Of a stretch of DNA of 64,000 bases, positions 31,991 to 42,634 are shown piece after piece. Below the pieces are notes generated by a model that did no database searches, was not told where the DNA came from, and saw only the letters and a program-made list of their open reading frames with translations. The translations under genes and the position numbers were made by a program. The stretch comes from Nilaparvata lugens (taxonomy: Eukaryota; Arthropoda; Insecta; Hemiptera; Delphacidae): assembly GCF_014356525.2 (NCBI RefSeq), contig NC_052505.1, positions 5,463,836 to 5,527,835 on the forward strand, read 5' to 3'. Numbering within the stretch: position 1 is the stretch's first letter; each line of letters opens with the position of its first letter.

Positions 31991-32910
31991 TTAAGTAATT
32001 CTAGTCTTCAAGGAGGCTCTCAAAGTTTTAAAAAGATTGTCGTGATGAGGTGAAACTTTCCTCTTCCTTGAACATTTATTCTTCATCTTTAGATCAGATA
32101 CTATATCTGCAGAGAACCAAGGAGGATATTTAGGATTGTGCTCTTTCAATTTAATCTTCGGAATACAATCATCCAAGTGTAAGTACAGTATTTTGTAAAA
32201 TTCATTCACAGCCGAGTCGACATCAACATAACCGAATAAAGAGTCCCATGAGCGGTCTCTCAATCCACAGTAGAGTTTAAGATAGTCCCCCTTAGGATAA
32301 TTATAACGAAATTCCTGGGCATCAGCTGAAGCATTATCAGTTCCAGAATCTGAATATGAGGCCTCAACAAATAATTCAGGATGATAGCCGTTTTCAGAGA
32401 GGAGGGAATCATCACTCCTGACAACTTCAACATGAAAGTTACTTAATACAAGATCCAGAGTCCTACCCAAATTATTCACAACTGAGTTATACAAATTTAA
32501 ATCATAAAAATTCAAAAAATTATTCAGAATCCTAGCTCCAGATGTTCCCAAAGAAAGATCATAAGTGCAGGAGGTTATTTCTGGTAAATTGAAATCTCCA
32601 ATAATCATTAAATTACCATTAAGTAAATCGTGAAGAGATTCAATATATTCTAAGTATTGGAGATAGGTATTCGACTGAATAGACTGAGGTAAATAGACTT
32701 CATTATAAACTTCAAAATAAATTATTCAGAATCCTAGCTCCAGATGTTCCAAAAGAAAGATCATAAGTGCAGGAGTTTATTTCAGGTAAATTAAAATCTC
32801 CAATAATCATTAAATTACCATTAAGTAAATCGTGAAGAGATTCAATATATTCTAAGTATTGGAGATAGGTATTCGACTGAATAGACTGGGGTAAATAGAC
32901 TTCAATTTAA
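31991..32910 (-). pseudogene. LINE endonuclease (APE-like) C-terminal part
   Basis: A frame of 205 codons (32608-31991) opens with MIIGDFNLPEI, the GDFN motif of the apurinic-type endonuclease of non-LTR retrotransposons. It continues with a connector toward the reverse transcriptase that follows directly on the same strand. Upstream, 32600-32910 holds more minus-strand sequence of the same element, including a duplicated 184 bp block. The N-terminal half of the endonuclease is missing and no ORF1 is visible. It forms one element with 30190-31990. Confidence 0.75.
32519..32904. repeat. 184-bp tandem duplication inside the LINE
   Basis: Copy 1 is 32519-32702 and copy 2 is 32721-32904 (offset 202), both from ATTATTCAGAATCCTAGCTC to AAATAGACTTCA with only a few differences. 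The joint of 18 bp is CATTATAAACTTC-like. Confidence 0.9.
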
Positions 32911-33574
32911 GTGATTTTATTCTATATTTTGTGAATATTTGAAGTTTGGTTTTTGTTTTAACGGGAGTTTCATTATCAATCTATCTAAATTTGAAATTCT
33001 TTGTTTTATTCTGATTCATAGTTTCAGATTGAAGATTTGGTGTTGAAATTGAATTGAACATAACCTACATAATATTTGGACGATTTGTGACAAAATCAGG
33101 AAATTGAAGAAGTTCTGGGCAATAGCCTGTTTTTTCTTTTCCGACTATTGTTGTATTGTTCGCTCTATCTAATAAATAAATTAATAAATTATGACGTGGG
33201 CCCCACTATAGTGGATACCTCTCGCATCGATTCAGTAGAGAACCTCATGATCAATCATCAATGGTGCTCCCAAAATTTCAAAATTTGATAAGGCTACATA
33301 ATACTTGTACAGGTCGTTAGTGAGCTACTTTCTTCATATCTACACAACTATTTGGACCATTCGAGCCAGTTGGAGCTTCGAAATATCACACAACCTCTCT
33401 CCATCCACACACCAGCATTGTGAAGAGCAATGGAGTGGCAAAGATGGTTTTGATGTATGAACGATTGGATGAAGAGGTTAGCTGTTGAACATTCCACGCT
33501 TCGAATAACAAGCATTCGGCGGAGTCTGTTTCCTGACATAAATTACACCTGCCTTACTCTTGTTTCAGAGTGTA

Positions 33575-33724
33575 TCTGCCAGAGAGTAGTGTCACAGACA
33601 CTCCACCGATACTGTACAGACACTCCATAATACTGTACAGACACTCCACAAACATGTACAGACTTTAACACTACTGTAACACTGTTCGCTACACTGGAGA
33701 GTTCGCTGTTCTCAGCGTAGACCT
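33575..33724 (+). repeat. ~170 bp minisatellite unit (left of TIR element)
   Basis: Shares ACAGACACTCCAC, ACTACTGTAACACTGTTC and TACACTGGAGAGTTCGCTG with 35520-35850. The TIR element at 33729 sits between this unit and its continuation on the right. Confidence 0.7.
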
Positions 33725-33728
33725 ACAG

Positions 33729-35519
33729 CTGCGTTTACACCGGAGTTAATAACACAAGTTTTCAACATTTTTGTTATCAACTGATGTTAATTACAAAAGT
33801 CAATAACATCATGTTAAGTTGCGTTTACACTGGAGTTAATAACACAAGTTTTTGTTATCAACTGATGTTAATTACAAAAGTCAATAACATCATGTTAAGT
33901 TGCGTTTACACTGGAGTTAATAACACAAGTTTTTGTTATCAACTGATGTAATTACAAAAGTCAATAACATCATGTTAAGTTGCGTTTACACTGGAGTTAA
34001 TAACACAAGTTTTTGTTATCAACTGATGTTAATTACAAAAGTCAATAACATCATGTTAAGTTGCGTTTACACTGGAGTTAATAACACAAGTTTTTGTTAT
34101 CAACTGATGTTAATTACAAAAGTCAATAACATTATGTTAAGTTGCGTTTACACTGGAGTTAATAACACAAGTTTTTGTTATCAACTGATGTTAATTACAA
34201 AAGTCAATAACATCATGTTAAGTTGCGTTTACACTGGAGTTAATAACACAAGTTTTTGTTATCAACTGATGTTAATTACAAAAGTCAATAACATCATGTT
34301 AAGTTGCGTTTACACTGGAGTTAATAACACAAGTTTTTGTTATCAACTGATGTTAATTACAAAAGTCAATAACATCATGTTAAGTTGCGTTTACACTGGA
34401 GTTAATAACACAAGTTTTTGTTATCAACTGATGTTAATTACAAAAGTCAATAACATCATGTTAAGTTGCGTTTACACCGGAGTTAATAACACAAGTTTTC
34501 AACATTTTTGTTATCAACTGATGTTAATTACAAAAGTCAATAACATCATGTAAGTTGCGTTTACACTGGAGTTAATAACACAAGTTTTTGTTATCAACTG
34601 ATGTTAATTACAAAAGTCAATAACATCATGTTAAGTTGCGTTTACACTGGAGTTAATAACACAAGTTTTTGTTATCAACTGATGTTAATTACAAAAGTCA
34701 ATAACATCATGTTAAGTTGCGTTTACACTGGAGTTAATAACACAAGTTTTTGTTATCAACTGATGTTAATTACAAAAGTCAATAACATCATGTTAAGTTG
34801 CGTTTACACCGGAGTTGATAACATCAGTTATTAATAAAAAGTTGTCAACTTGACTGCATCGACAAAAATTTATCTTAACAAAAGTTGATAACTCGTGTTT
34901 TTAACAAAGAATTCCTTGCTATTAACAAGATTTATGTTATCCATCGAGAGTCGGTAAAGATCAAAGGAAATGTGTTATGTTAATAACAAATAAAGCCTCT
35001 TTTATCGCATTAACTTTTGTTAATAACAGGTTACCAAGCAACCCCCTCGCCCAGCATCCCTACCCTACAACTACAGCTGTTCCCTAATAACTACAGCTGC
35101 AGACAAACCACGTGACAAAGTTATCAACTTTTGTTGATAACAAAACTAGCAGCCAAAAGAAAATGTTATTAACTTATGTTGAAAACTTTTGTTTTAAACT
35201 CTGATGTGAACGCATTATAATTTATTTACATTAGATCAAATAATGAAGATCATTATGTTAATGATCACACATGTTTCAATTTAAAGTATTTTGGAAACAA
35301 TTTATTGCTTTTTATCCCGGCTGTTATATCATATGAATACTCTCGTTAAATGAAATCATATGGTCAATTATATTGATAACAAGATCTTGTTAATAACAAG
35401 GAATTTTCTGTTAGAAACATGAGTTATTAACATTTGTCAAGAGAAATTTTTGACGATTCAGTCAAGTTAATAACTTTTTGTTAATAACTCGTGTTATTAA
35501 CTCCGGTGTAAACGCAGCT
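33729..35519. mobile_element. TIR element with amplified left end
   Basis: The left end AGCTGCGTTTACACCGGAGT is matched by the right end ACTCCGGTGTAAACGCAGCT. Next to the right end are TTAATAACTCGTGTTATTAA-type inverted words that pair with the left terminal region. The left terminal ~81 bp is repeated 13 times. The interior (34820-35450) is AT-rich with further TTAATAACA motifs and no coding capacity. Inserted in a ~170 bp minisatellite. Confidence 0.75.
33731..34799 (+). repeat. 81-bp tandem array derived from the element's own end
   Basis: Unit starts (GCGTTTACAC) are at 33731, 33822, 33902, 33982, 34063, 34144, 34225, 34306, 34387, 34468, 34557, 34638, 34719 and 34800. Units 1 and 10 carry a 9-bp addition around TTTTCAACATTTTTG and the variant CACCGG. 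Because 81 is divisible by three, an open frame of repeating 27-residue blocks appears. It has no gene features. Confidence 0.97.
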
Positions 35520-35850
35520 TAACGCTTCTCTCTTCGCAGTTCCATAGAGCGATCTGAAGAGAGCGATGTCATAGGCAGTACACAGACACTCCGCAGACAC
35601 TGTACAAACACTCCACAGACACTGTACATACATTAACACTACTGTAACACTGTTCTCTACACTGGAGAGTACGTTGTTCTTAGCATAACATTGTTCTCTT
35701 CGCAGTTCCAGAGAGCGATCTGAAGAGAGCGATGTCACAGACAATGCACAGACATTCCACAGACACTGTGCAGACATTAACAATACTGTAACACTGTTTT
35801 CTACACTGTAGGTTACGCTGCTCTCAGCGTAACACTGTTCGTTCTGTTCA
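35520..35850 (+). repeat. ~170 bp minisatellite, two units
   Basis: Unit A runs from about 35524 (CTTCTCTCTTCGCAGTTCC) and unit B from about 35697 (CTCTTCGCAGTTCCAGAGAG). Both contain AGAGCGATCTGAAGAGAGCG, CACAGACACTGTACA-like and GTAACACTGTT words. Confidence 0.8.
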
Positions 35851-37350
35851 CATTACGCAGATAGCGGATGGCATTCCCTTCATTTGTGCCTTCAAAACCA
35901 TTCACAGCTCAGTTATGCATTGCTTTGCAAGTTCAGTGTTCAGTTCACCACTCCATGCAAGTGTTGGGAAGAGATGGGTGCTAGCAGTAGACTTTGTTAG
36001 TAGAGGGAGTAGATGTAATGTGGGTATAGGGATTCATGTGTCATATTTATGTTCGTACATGTAATGAATTCCCTTACAAGCTGAGTTATTCGAGCCTTAC
36101 AGTGAACTAAATGATTGAACGATAGGAGCTTACCTCACTAACATAACTATCCAATATTAAATCTCCAAGGAATTTTGTGTACTATCTTCAGCATTACTCT
36201 CTATTCTTTTCAAAATAATACCTTCATTCATTGATACTTGTAGTGAAAATCATAGAATTATTTGTCACATAATACAAGATTGTTTCATTACACCTGATTA
36301 ATCATACACCTATTGTTAATATGAGAACGATTACTTTACATACTATTGTTTATTATATAGAAATTTACACTCATTAATCAATTTATTTTCCATTTTTACA
36401 GTATATACAGAGCATGAAATTAACATACTTACGGAAATACTTACAAGATGACTAAAAATCACAATCATACCCTAAAGAACATTACAGAAAATCATTATTA
36501 AGGAAATTTTAATCCCAAAGGTTACCAAAAACCTGTTTGGGCAGAAAATATAGTGTGTAATCCTCTAATATGAGGATGTGATTTCCTCGCACACAGGCTT
36601 TGCCGATGTGAGGAACCTTCATCAAGTTTTGTATATGTATATTCTGTATTGTTAGTATTTCTTAAGGAGAAGAATAAATATGATTTCAATTTCAATAATG
36701 GACATTTCCACCAGGAATAAAACATGCACTAAATACGAACTTTGTTCAGTGATCATGATTAACCTCTCCTACCGTTTGAAAGAGGCCTCAGTTAGCTGCT
36801 CCTTTCTCAACAGAACAGGACGAATATCTCAATAATACTTGTATCAAGTTGCCATACAAATACAAGGATTTAGGCCTATTTGTAGTAGTAGTAGTAGTTC
36901 TATGAGGCTATATCAGAAAGCCACCTATGTACGTTTTTGTGAAGTAGAGCCTCTGTAGCTCTTGCCTTCGAAGGTAAGATAGAAGATTTCTCATGAAGAG
37001 CGAACTCATCCCATTGCCGTCTGATGTAAACCACACGCCTCTCCAGCGAATAGGGGTGCAGCAGAACTCCCATTGTGTGGAGCTCGATGGTTTCCAAAGT
37101 TTCGCTGCTGCCTCTCAAACTTGAAACCCTAAGGGTAAGCTTATTGCAGTTGCTACTCTCGGCTATACAGAACTTTGTTAGCCTTAGTTTGGGGAGGTTT
37201 TGCTGCTCAGCAGGTCACTATAATCTCTTATAGTTTCATGGGAGTACAGTCTAGTCTGGTCGCTACAAGCAAGTTTCAAAAATAGATAGTTTCTTCAATA
37301 CGAAAATGAACATCAAAGGCATGTTGGTCAAACGACTGTTTTAAAACGAA
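35851..37350. other. Stretch without recognisable gene
   Basis: Contains a short GTAGTAGTAG microsatellite (36883-36898). A minus-strand 72-codon frame at 36900-37118 has ordinary composition but no recognised domain. A LINE-3'-like passage (AGAATAAATATGATTTCAAT) lies near 36670-36700. Confidence 0.45.
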
Positions 37351-37359
37351 CGACTGTTG

Positions 37360-37832
37360 GTCAAAACAAAGTTTTAACAGTGTTTAAAAGGCGGTTGAAT
37401 GAAATATGTAACTATGAACGTCAATGTGACTATGATTATGAAACCTTATCTGAATTTGGGAGAGGAATAGCACAAGGTTACCTTATTTTTTCTCTCCCTA
37501 TTATCATAGAGAAACATTAGCGTAAGTAGATATCCCATGGTATGGGGAATTTATGTCGCAACTTTTACTGTTATCTCAAGCCGATTACTGTCGATTATTG
37601 TATATTTTTACTGTTTTGTTGAGGTGAGAGTGTATGAACGACACAATTTGAGAGACTACCAGCGTCACACAGCTTCATGGGAAAGAACTAAGTGAACTAT
37701 CGGCTTGGGATAACAGTAAAAGTTGCGACATAAACGCCCTATACCATGGGATATCTACTTATGCTATCGTTTCTCTATGCTATTATTTTGATGTACTTAT
37801 TGTATGAATCAATAAAGAATAAAGAATGTCAC
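37360..37832 (+). repeat. LINE 3'-end-like repeat split by MITE-C
   Basis: The left part carries TTGGGAGAGGAATAGCACAA and CTCTCCCTAT. After MITE-C (37505-37779) the right part continues TATTTTGATGTACTTATTG and CAATAAAGAATAAAGAATG. The paralogue at 21541-21655 is uninterrupted at this point and serves as the empty site. Confidence 0.6.
37505..37779. mobile_element. MITE-C, 275 bp copy with 7-bp target duplication
   Basis: Ends CATAGAGAAACATTAGCGTA and GCTATCGTTTCTCTATG. The flanks CTATTAT at 37498-37504 and 37780-37786 are identical. The arms include GTTATCTCAAGCCGA. Inserted in a LINE-3'-like repeat whose uninterrupted copy at 21590-21610 shows the pre-insertion state. Confidence 0.9.
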
Positions 37833-37908
37833 GAGAGCCAATCAGAGAAGCGAGATAAGTTTTTAAATTAGCACTTAATCACAGTTGAAATTTGACAGAC
37901 TTATTAAA

Positions 37909-38066
37909 ACACAATAAAAATTATCAAGTACTCTTTTTTTATCACAACTATAGTTTCAAATCTTCAAGTCATTCTCAAGTGATTCACACTAGGTGATGGC
38001 TCTTGAAGAGTTGAAAATATGATTGTGTTGTGATAAAATAGAGGGTACCTGATAATTTCTATTGTG
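37909..38066. mobile_element. Foldback of Penelope-terminal type (candidate)
   Basis: The ends CACAATAAAAATTATC and GATAATTTCTATTGTG are inverted. Next to them are RAGTACTCT/AGAGGGTACC and TATCACAAC/GTTGTGATA. Each arm ends in a GAAA-containing core (minus: TTTGAAACTATAGTTGTG; plus: GTTGAAAATATGATTGTG) reminiscent of the hammerhead 3' half, but the CUGANGA part is not recognisable. Confidence 0.4.
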
Positions 38067-38216
38067 ATTCAATGAGCAGCCCTAAAAATAAAAGTGAATA
38101 TAATAATAAGAGACTTATGTACAACAGGACCAAAGAGTTCTCTGCTTATCAATTTTGATAAATATGTCAATCAATCAGTGAATATCAACCCAGGTAGTGT
38201 TTTAATAATATTTGTA

Positions 38217-38330
38217 TGGCTTTTATTGGTGGGGAATCCCTGAATGAAGTTCCACTCCACCTGGATGTAACATTTTAAGCTGTCAATGGGTCATACTTCA
38301 GCCGGGGCTGACAAGTAACGCGATCATCCA
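38217..38330 (-). mobile_element. SINE-1 fragment
   Basis: Minus-strand sequence with AGCCCCGGCTGAAGTATGAC and TTCCCCACCAATAAAAGCC, matching the body and 3' end of SINE-1 at 10128. The head is missing. Confidence 0.6.
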
Positions 38331-38800
38331 AAGTAGTGTTATTATTGAGGTACAATTTCGAGACTTGCATGAAAATAAAATTCATAGATTTAAAGCTCAC
38401 ATCTTGGCATCAATAAGCCAACTATCCAACTCTCATAACTCAAATTTAGAGGAGTTCTAATGTCTAGGTCTAGTTACATACACATCGATTCTTGGACATA
38501 CCATTTATGTCCGTTCTTATAAATTCTATGAGATTGAACAAAACTTGCAAACAGACGATGTGTTCATGAGTTTACAAAGTTTCATATTTTGATCTTTTAG
38601 ATTTCAAGAGGACAAAAATCTATGTGTGTGTTAAGATCCGCACACACACACACACATCGAGTTTTGTACACAACATTTTTGCCGTCCTCATAAATTCTAG
38701 ATTAAACATATGATTTCAAACAGATGATGTTTGTCAAGTCCCGTTCAACCAATAAGTAGAGTTTGTAAGGACGGCAAAATATCGTACGCGTGTGTGTGTA

Positions 38801-39767
38801 GGCTAGTTTCACATTCATTCGGTTTGTTTCGTTTTCGATTCGTTTTCGGCGAATTCCGATAAGTGTGAAACGGTAATTCGGTTTGAATTCGGTACCGAAT
38901 AGAAACCGCATAGAACCGAACGCCCACTTGACACTAATAAATTCCATCAGGTTTCAATTCGTTGCTGGCGAGACGCTACTTTCACACACTTTCGGTTCGT
39001 TTCGTTTTCGATTCGTTTTTGGCAAATTCTGATAAGTGTGAAACGATGATTCGGTTTGAATTCGGTACCGAATAGCAACCGCATAGCACCGAACGCCCCC
39101 TCGACACGAATAGGTTTCATCATATTCGAATTCGTTGCTAGGGAAACGGGAAAAAACAAAGTCTTTTACACACGCTTGCCTTTTTTGTTTTTATTTTGAA
39201 CTGATATCGTGATTATCTGTTTCAAAAATCTCCAAGTCAAAATCATATGGTCAATTCATTTCTGTTAGTTCACAGGAACATTTCTTTCTCAATGAATAGT
39301 TTGCTAAAAAATATGAAAGATATAAATTAAAACTCAGGGAGAATTTTTATTCTTTTTTATTTTTCCACGAATATTACATGATTTCATCATGGAGAGAAGA
39401 GATGAAGTTTATATACCATGTGTCAAAACAAGAACAAATTTTCAATTCAAAAAAATCATCTCTCTGAACATCAAAAATTAACAAAATTAAAAAGAAACTA
39501 TTCAAATAATTCACAATTTTTAATCAATTTTAAATTTTTTTTGTTCAAGAAATAACATATCACAATTTAACACAAGCTGTTAAAAATATACAAGAATTAA
39601 TTACTGTGAAAATCCAGACACAGCTGTGTTTGAGGTGAAAATACCTAATTGGAACCGTACGAATTAAAACCTGACATGTATGAAAGCCTCATTCGTTTTC
39701 GGTAACGAACCGAACCGAACCGAAAACGTACCGAACCGAATGAAACCGAAAGCGTGTGAAGCTAGCC
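38801..39767. mobile_element. TIR element, GGCTAGYTTCACA ends, TA target
   Basis: The left end GGCTAGTTTCACATTCATTC pairs with the right end GAAAGCGTGTGAAGCTAGCC, and TA flanks both sides (38799-38800, 39768-39769). The left end region of about 175 bp is tandemly duplicated (38801 and about 38976; shared words GTTTCGTTTTCGATTCGTTT, GAATTCGGTACCGAATAG). The interior 39170-39680 is AT-rich and non-coding. Confidence 0.8.
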
Positions 39768-39771
39768 TAAC

Positions 39772-40229
39772 TGGGTTTACACATTAGTTTATTCATATCA
39801 TCAAGGTAACAGCTTTAGATCTTATTATTATTTTCTTCACATTTCTTAACGGATATTCACTAGAGTATGTAATCAAATGAGAATGATCCCTTGTCCATCA
39901 TGTATGGTTACTGGCAAACACAATACCAACTAATTGGAGTATGGGCATTAGAGAGTATGCGCAAGAGGAGTATATCTATTATCTGACCTGAGCATAGCAT
40001 AGCAGGAAATGAGAGGAACAAGCTTCATCGATGCTCCCCAGGCAAACCATTGTTCTACGTGTAAATTAGACGGCAATGTCATTATAGACAGGCTCTGCTC
40101 ATAGAACCGAGCTGTTAAAGGCGGAATTGGATTTCATGTGTGTTCTATCGTAGAATAACCAATCTATATTTCCTCATATTATATTTCCTGTACATGGTTC
40201 TATATAGAGTAATGAAGCCTCACTCCTAT
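39772..40229. other. Stretch without recognisable gene
   Basis: No repeats shared with the rest of the window and no coding signature noticed. Confidence 0.45.
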
Positions 40230-40355
40230 AGTGACGTCCATGTTATAATGATAGTGGAGAAGGATAGGTGAGCAGCGTTGCCGATTCTCTGCCTTGACAC
40301 TGCCTTCCTGATAGAGGATACCTGATATATATCTGGTGTAACAGTAACTGTTAAT
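40229..40355 (+). mobile_element. MITE-A left-end fragment
   Basis: TAGTGACGTCCATGTTATAA followed by GTTGCCGATTCTCTGCCTTG and ATACCTGATATATATCTGGT. The middle of a MITE-A (AATAACCAATCATATTTTAT) reappears at 40940-41015, so the copy may have been split by 40360-40915. Confidence 0.65.
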
Positions 40356-40464
40356 CTTAACAAAGTTTCGCTTATAGTGGGGTCTATAAAATTAGTATAA
40401 AAAGGCAAATACAAATTGTATTTTATAAAAACACTCCACTCACATGGGCTACTTTTTAACAAAT

Positions 40465-40623
40465 TAATAAAAACTATATAAAAATCTTGTAGTAACCTCT
40501 ATTTTTCAAGAACTTTAAAGTAGTTCAACAACTACTAGTTTCTACCCTAACTTGAGTCATTTTCAAGTTTTAAAGTTTTTAAAAAATAAAGAGTACTTCA
40601 AGATTTTTATATTGTTTTTATTA
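40465..40623. mobile_element. Foldback of Penelope-terminal type (candidate)
   Basis: The ends TAATAAAAACTATATAAAAA and TTTTTATATTGTTTTTATTA are inverted. Inside, the minus strand reads CTTGAAAATGACTCAAG then TAGAAACTAGTAGTTG. The 3' half resembles hammerhead GAAAC-stem III, but the core is not convincing. Confidence 0.4.
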
Positions 40624-40639
40624 AATTGTATTCCTTCTC

Positions 40640-40915
40640 CTGGAAACTAGACCCTTTTGGTCATAGGCCTCTCCCAGTTCTCGACATTTACTCCTATCCA
40701 GCGCAAGGTTGAACCACCGTGTGCCCACTGCCTCTACAATGTCGTCGTCTCGTCTGATTCTTTGTCTCCCAACTTTTCTTGTTATCAAATGAGGCAGGAC
40801 CTCCTAAATACTGGGTATTTAGTATTTAGGAGGTCCTGAGTGAGGTTTCCAGAGCCTTAACTTCTTTGTCTATATGTTCTGATGACATGGCCTGCCCATT
40901 TCCATTCTAAAGTAA
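40640..40915 (-). pseudogene. RTE-type retrotransposon C-terminal fragment
   Basis: On the minus strand, from about 40912: LEWKWAGHVIRTYRQRS, then after a 42-bp interruption RQRIRRDDDIVEAVGTRWFN and LDRSKCRELGEAYDQKG ending near 40645. W.W.GH..R followed by R...DD+....G..W...A.DR..+RE.GEAY is the usual C-terminal tail of RTE-clade LINE proteins. The interruption at 40796-40837 is a perfect inverted repeat not found in the family. The frame is broken there and no upstream reverse transcriptase is present. Confidence 0.75.
40796..40837. repeat. 17-bp perfect hairpin inside the RTE fragment
   Basis: AGGACCTCCTAAATACT, an 8-base loop GGGTATTT, then AGTATTTAGGAGGTCCT. It looks like a templated inverted duplication of the adjacent coding sequence. 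Confidence 0.9.
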
Positions 40916-41023
40916 TATTAACACTGTTAACTATTGTTTCGAATAACCAATCATATTTTATTCGTTAAGAGAATAGATTTTTTTCAATTATTTAATAATG
41001 AATTTCGCCTTCTATAGAGTGGC

Positions 41024-41260
41024 CGTAGTCGAGTGGATTATAATCTTGATAGAGGTAATATCAAGTTGATATCTTCCCATTTCTAATGGATATTGTAGGT
41101 GCTGGCTTTATAATTCAGAGGCCCATGTTCAAATCCCAGCCCGGGCAATATATTTTTCTCAGGCCACTCCCGTGTTTCGGATGGACATGTTAAGTCGTCG
41201 GTCCCGACTGCCTGAAAAGTAGTCGTTAGGTCATGTCAGAGGCTAGTCTGAGCTCAGTCT
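41024..41260 (+). mobile_element. SINE-1-related tRNA-derived SINE
   Basis: A-box-like TGGCCGTAGTCGAGTGGAT lies at about 41031-41049 and B-box-like GTTCAAATCCC at about 41129-41139. The two are farther apart than usual. The body has ACTCCCGTGTTTCGGATGG and CGTCGGTCCCGACTG as in SINE-1. Confidence 0.6.
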
Positions 41261-41730
41261 CGGATAATGCTAAGAATATGATGCAATGTAGAAAAGATTT
41301 TGGTTATAATTCCAGTAGAATTCAAACAATAAAAGATGGATCGAGTATCACTATCCCAATTCCTGAGATTGATTCAATAATGAAATCTTTGTAGAAAGTG
41401 GATGCTTTACGATTCAAGGCTGGATCTTCAGATTCATTCCAAGTTGACCGAAAACTGAGATCTTCACGAACATCAATCCGAGCTTTTCAAGACAGAGGTA
41501 ATAGGCTAAGAAGCAGTTGGATTTCTGCTGAAAGCTGCGCCGGTCAAAGACTTGGATTTCCAAAGGACATTTATGTCAAAGTTTGGATTCAAGTAGACAA
41601 GCGTAAGCTTAGATGATAACCTGGCTGGACATCATTAGCCGTCAAAGAAAGATAGAAACTGCTGGAGAGCACTGGAGTGTAAGTGAAAGGACAACATTTC
41701 GAGAAACGTCAAGATCTTGAGGGCAGTATC
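41261..41730. other. Stretch without recognisable gene
   Basis: A 72-codon open frame at 41398-41616 has no recognised domain. No shared repeats were noticed. Confidence 0.45.
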
Positions 41731-42210
41731 TATGGTGAGTTCCACGTTATAATGGCAGTGGAGAAAGCTAGGATTACAGCGTTGCCGATTATCTGCCTTG
41801 CCACTGCTTTCTATAGAGGATAGCTGATACCGGAATATCTGATATAGTATGGACTAGTGAGAAGTTGTGTGTATTTTTGGCTTCAAAATTTCATTTAATA
41901 ACTTAATTAATTCAATGTGCAGTGATTTAATGGCATAAATTCCTCCAATCTTCATATTGTCAACTAGAAAGACTTGTTCATGGAATAATAAAGGCACCAT
42001 TCCTGAGAATCAAAACCAATTTCAAGTGGTCATAATTAATATTACAGTGAGTATTAACTGGGTGTCTTGATTCATTTAAATTCAAAATTTCTAGCATATA
42101 TATTTTTGGACGAAAATTGAATTTGAACTTCTTACAGTAGAATCATAACCTATTTTTTTGAACATTTTATTATCAAAATTTGAAAATTGAATGTTTTTGG
42201 GCCAAGTGAG

Positions 42211-42480
42211 TATGATTGGGAAAGAACAACATATCTTCTTATGCTCACTATTCTCTTTGCCCTTAGTCAATAGAATATTGTGCTCTGAATGATTGTTTCG
42301 GCAGTTTGAAGAATATTCTGCTCACTTTGTCCCTCTGGAAGGTGGTTTGAAATTTGCCGAAAAAATTGGTTTGATTATTCTGCAAATTGCCGAAAAAATC
42401 ATACAGAGTACAATATTCTACTGACTAAGGGCAAAGAGAATAGTGAGCATAAGAAGATATGTTGTTCTTTCCCAATCATA
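42211..42480. mobile_element. Long palindrome, near-identical 60-bp arms
   Basis: The left arm starts TATGATTGGGAAAGAACAAC (42211) and the right arm ends GTTGTTCTTTCCCAATCATA (42480). Over the outer 60 bp the arms differ at one position. The inner 150 bp is only partly inverted and includes ATTTGCCGAAAAAAT-type repeats. Confidence 0.85.
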
Positions 42481-42549
42481 TTTTATATGATTTGTCACTA
42501 TTAAATTTTATAAAACTTTAAAGTGAAAAGCACTCACATTATTTGATGT

Positions 42550-42590
42550 GGCGACGTCCGTTTCGTGCTCGTATTGCACATTTTCAAGCC
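42550..42590 (-). ncRNA. Hammerhead-like motif, core decayed
   Basis: Minus strand: GGC (stem I), TTGAAAA (core), T, GTGC-AATACGA-GCAC (stem II), GAA, AC-GGAC-GT (stem III with 4-base loop), C17, then GCC (stem I partner). The core deviates from CUGANGA at C3 and G8, so activity is unlikely. Confidence 0.4.
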
Positions 42591-42597
42591 AAACAGG

Positions 42598-42634
42598 AAC
42601 TGAAGTGCGATACCAGCACGAAACGGACGTCGCC
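42598..42634 (+). ncRNA. Hammerhead-like motif, core shortened
   Basis: Plus strand: CTGAA, GTGC-GATACCA-GCAC (stem II), GAA, AC-GGAC-GT (stem III), C17, GCC. The G8-A9 pair is missing from the core and stem I is weak, so it is a relic. Confidence 0.35.

Noticed and set aside
33731..34799. CRISPR-like regular array
   Set aside because: Units are contiguous and nearly identical with no unique spacers, in a eukaryotic context.
33933..34834. Long open frames made of 27-residue repeats
   Set aside because: The period of 81 bp is divisible by three, so any frame without a stop stays open. The DNA is the amplified end of a TIR element.
41398..41616. 72-codon frame as an exon
   Set aside because: Composition is plausible, but no homology, splice-site or repeat evidence could be read.
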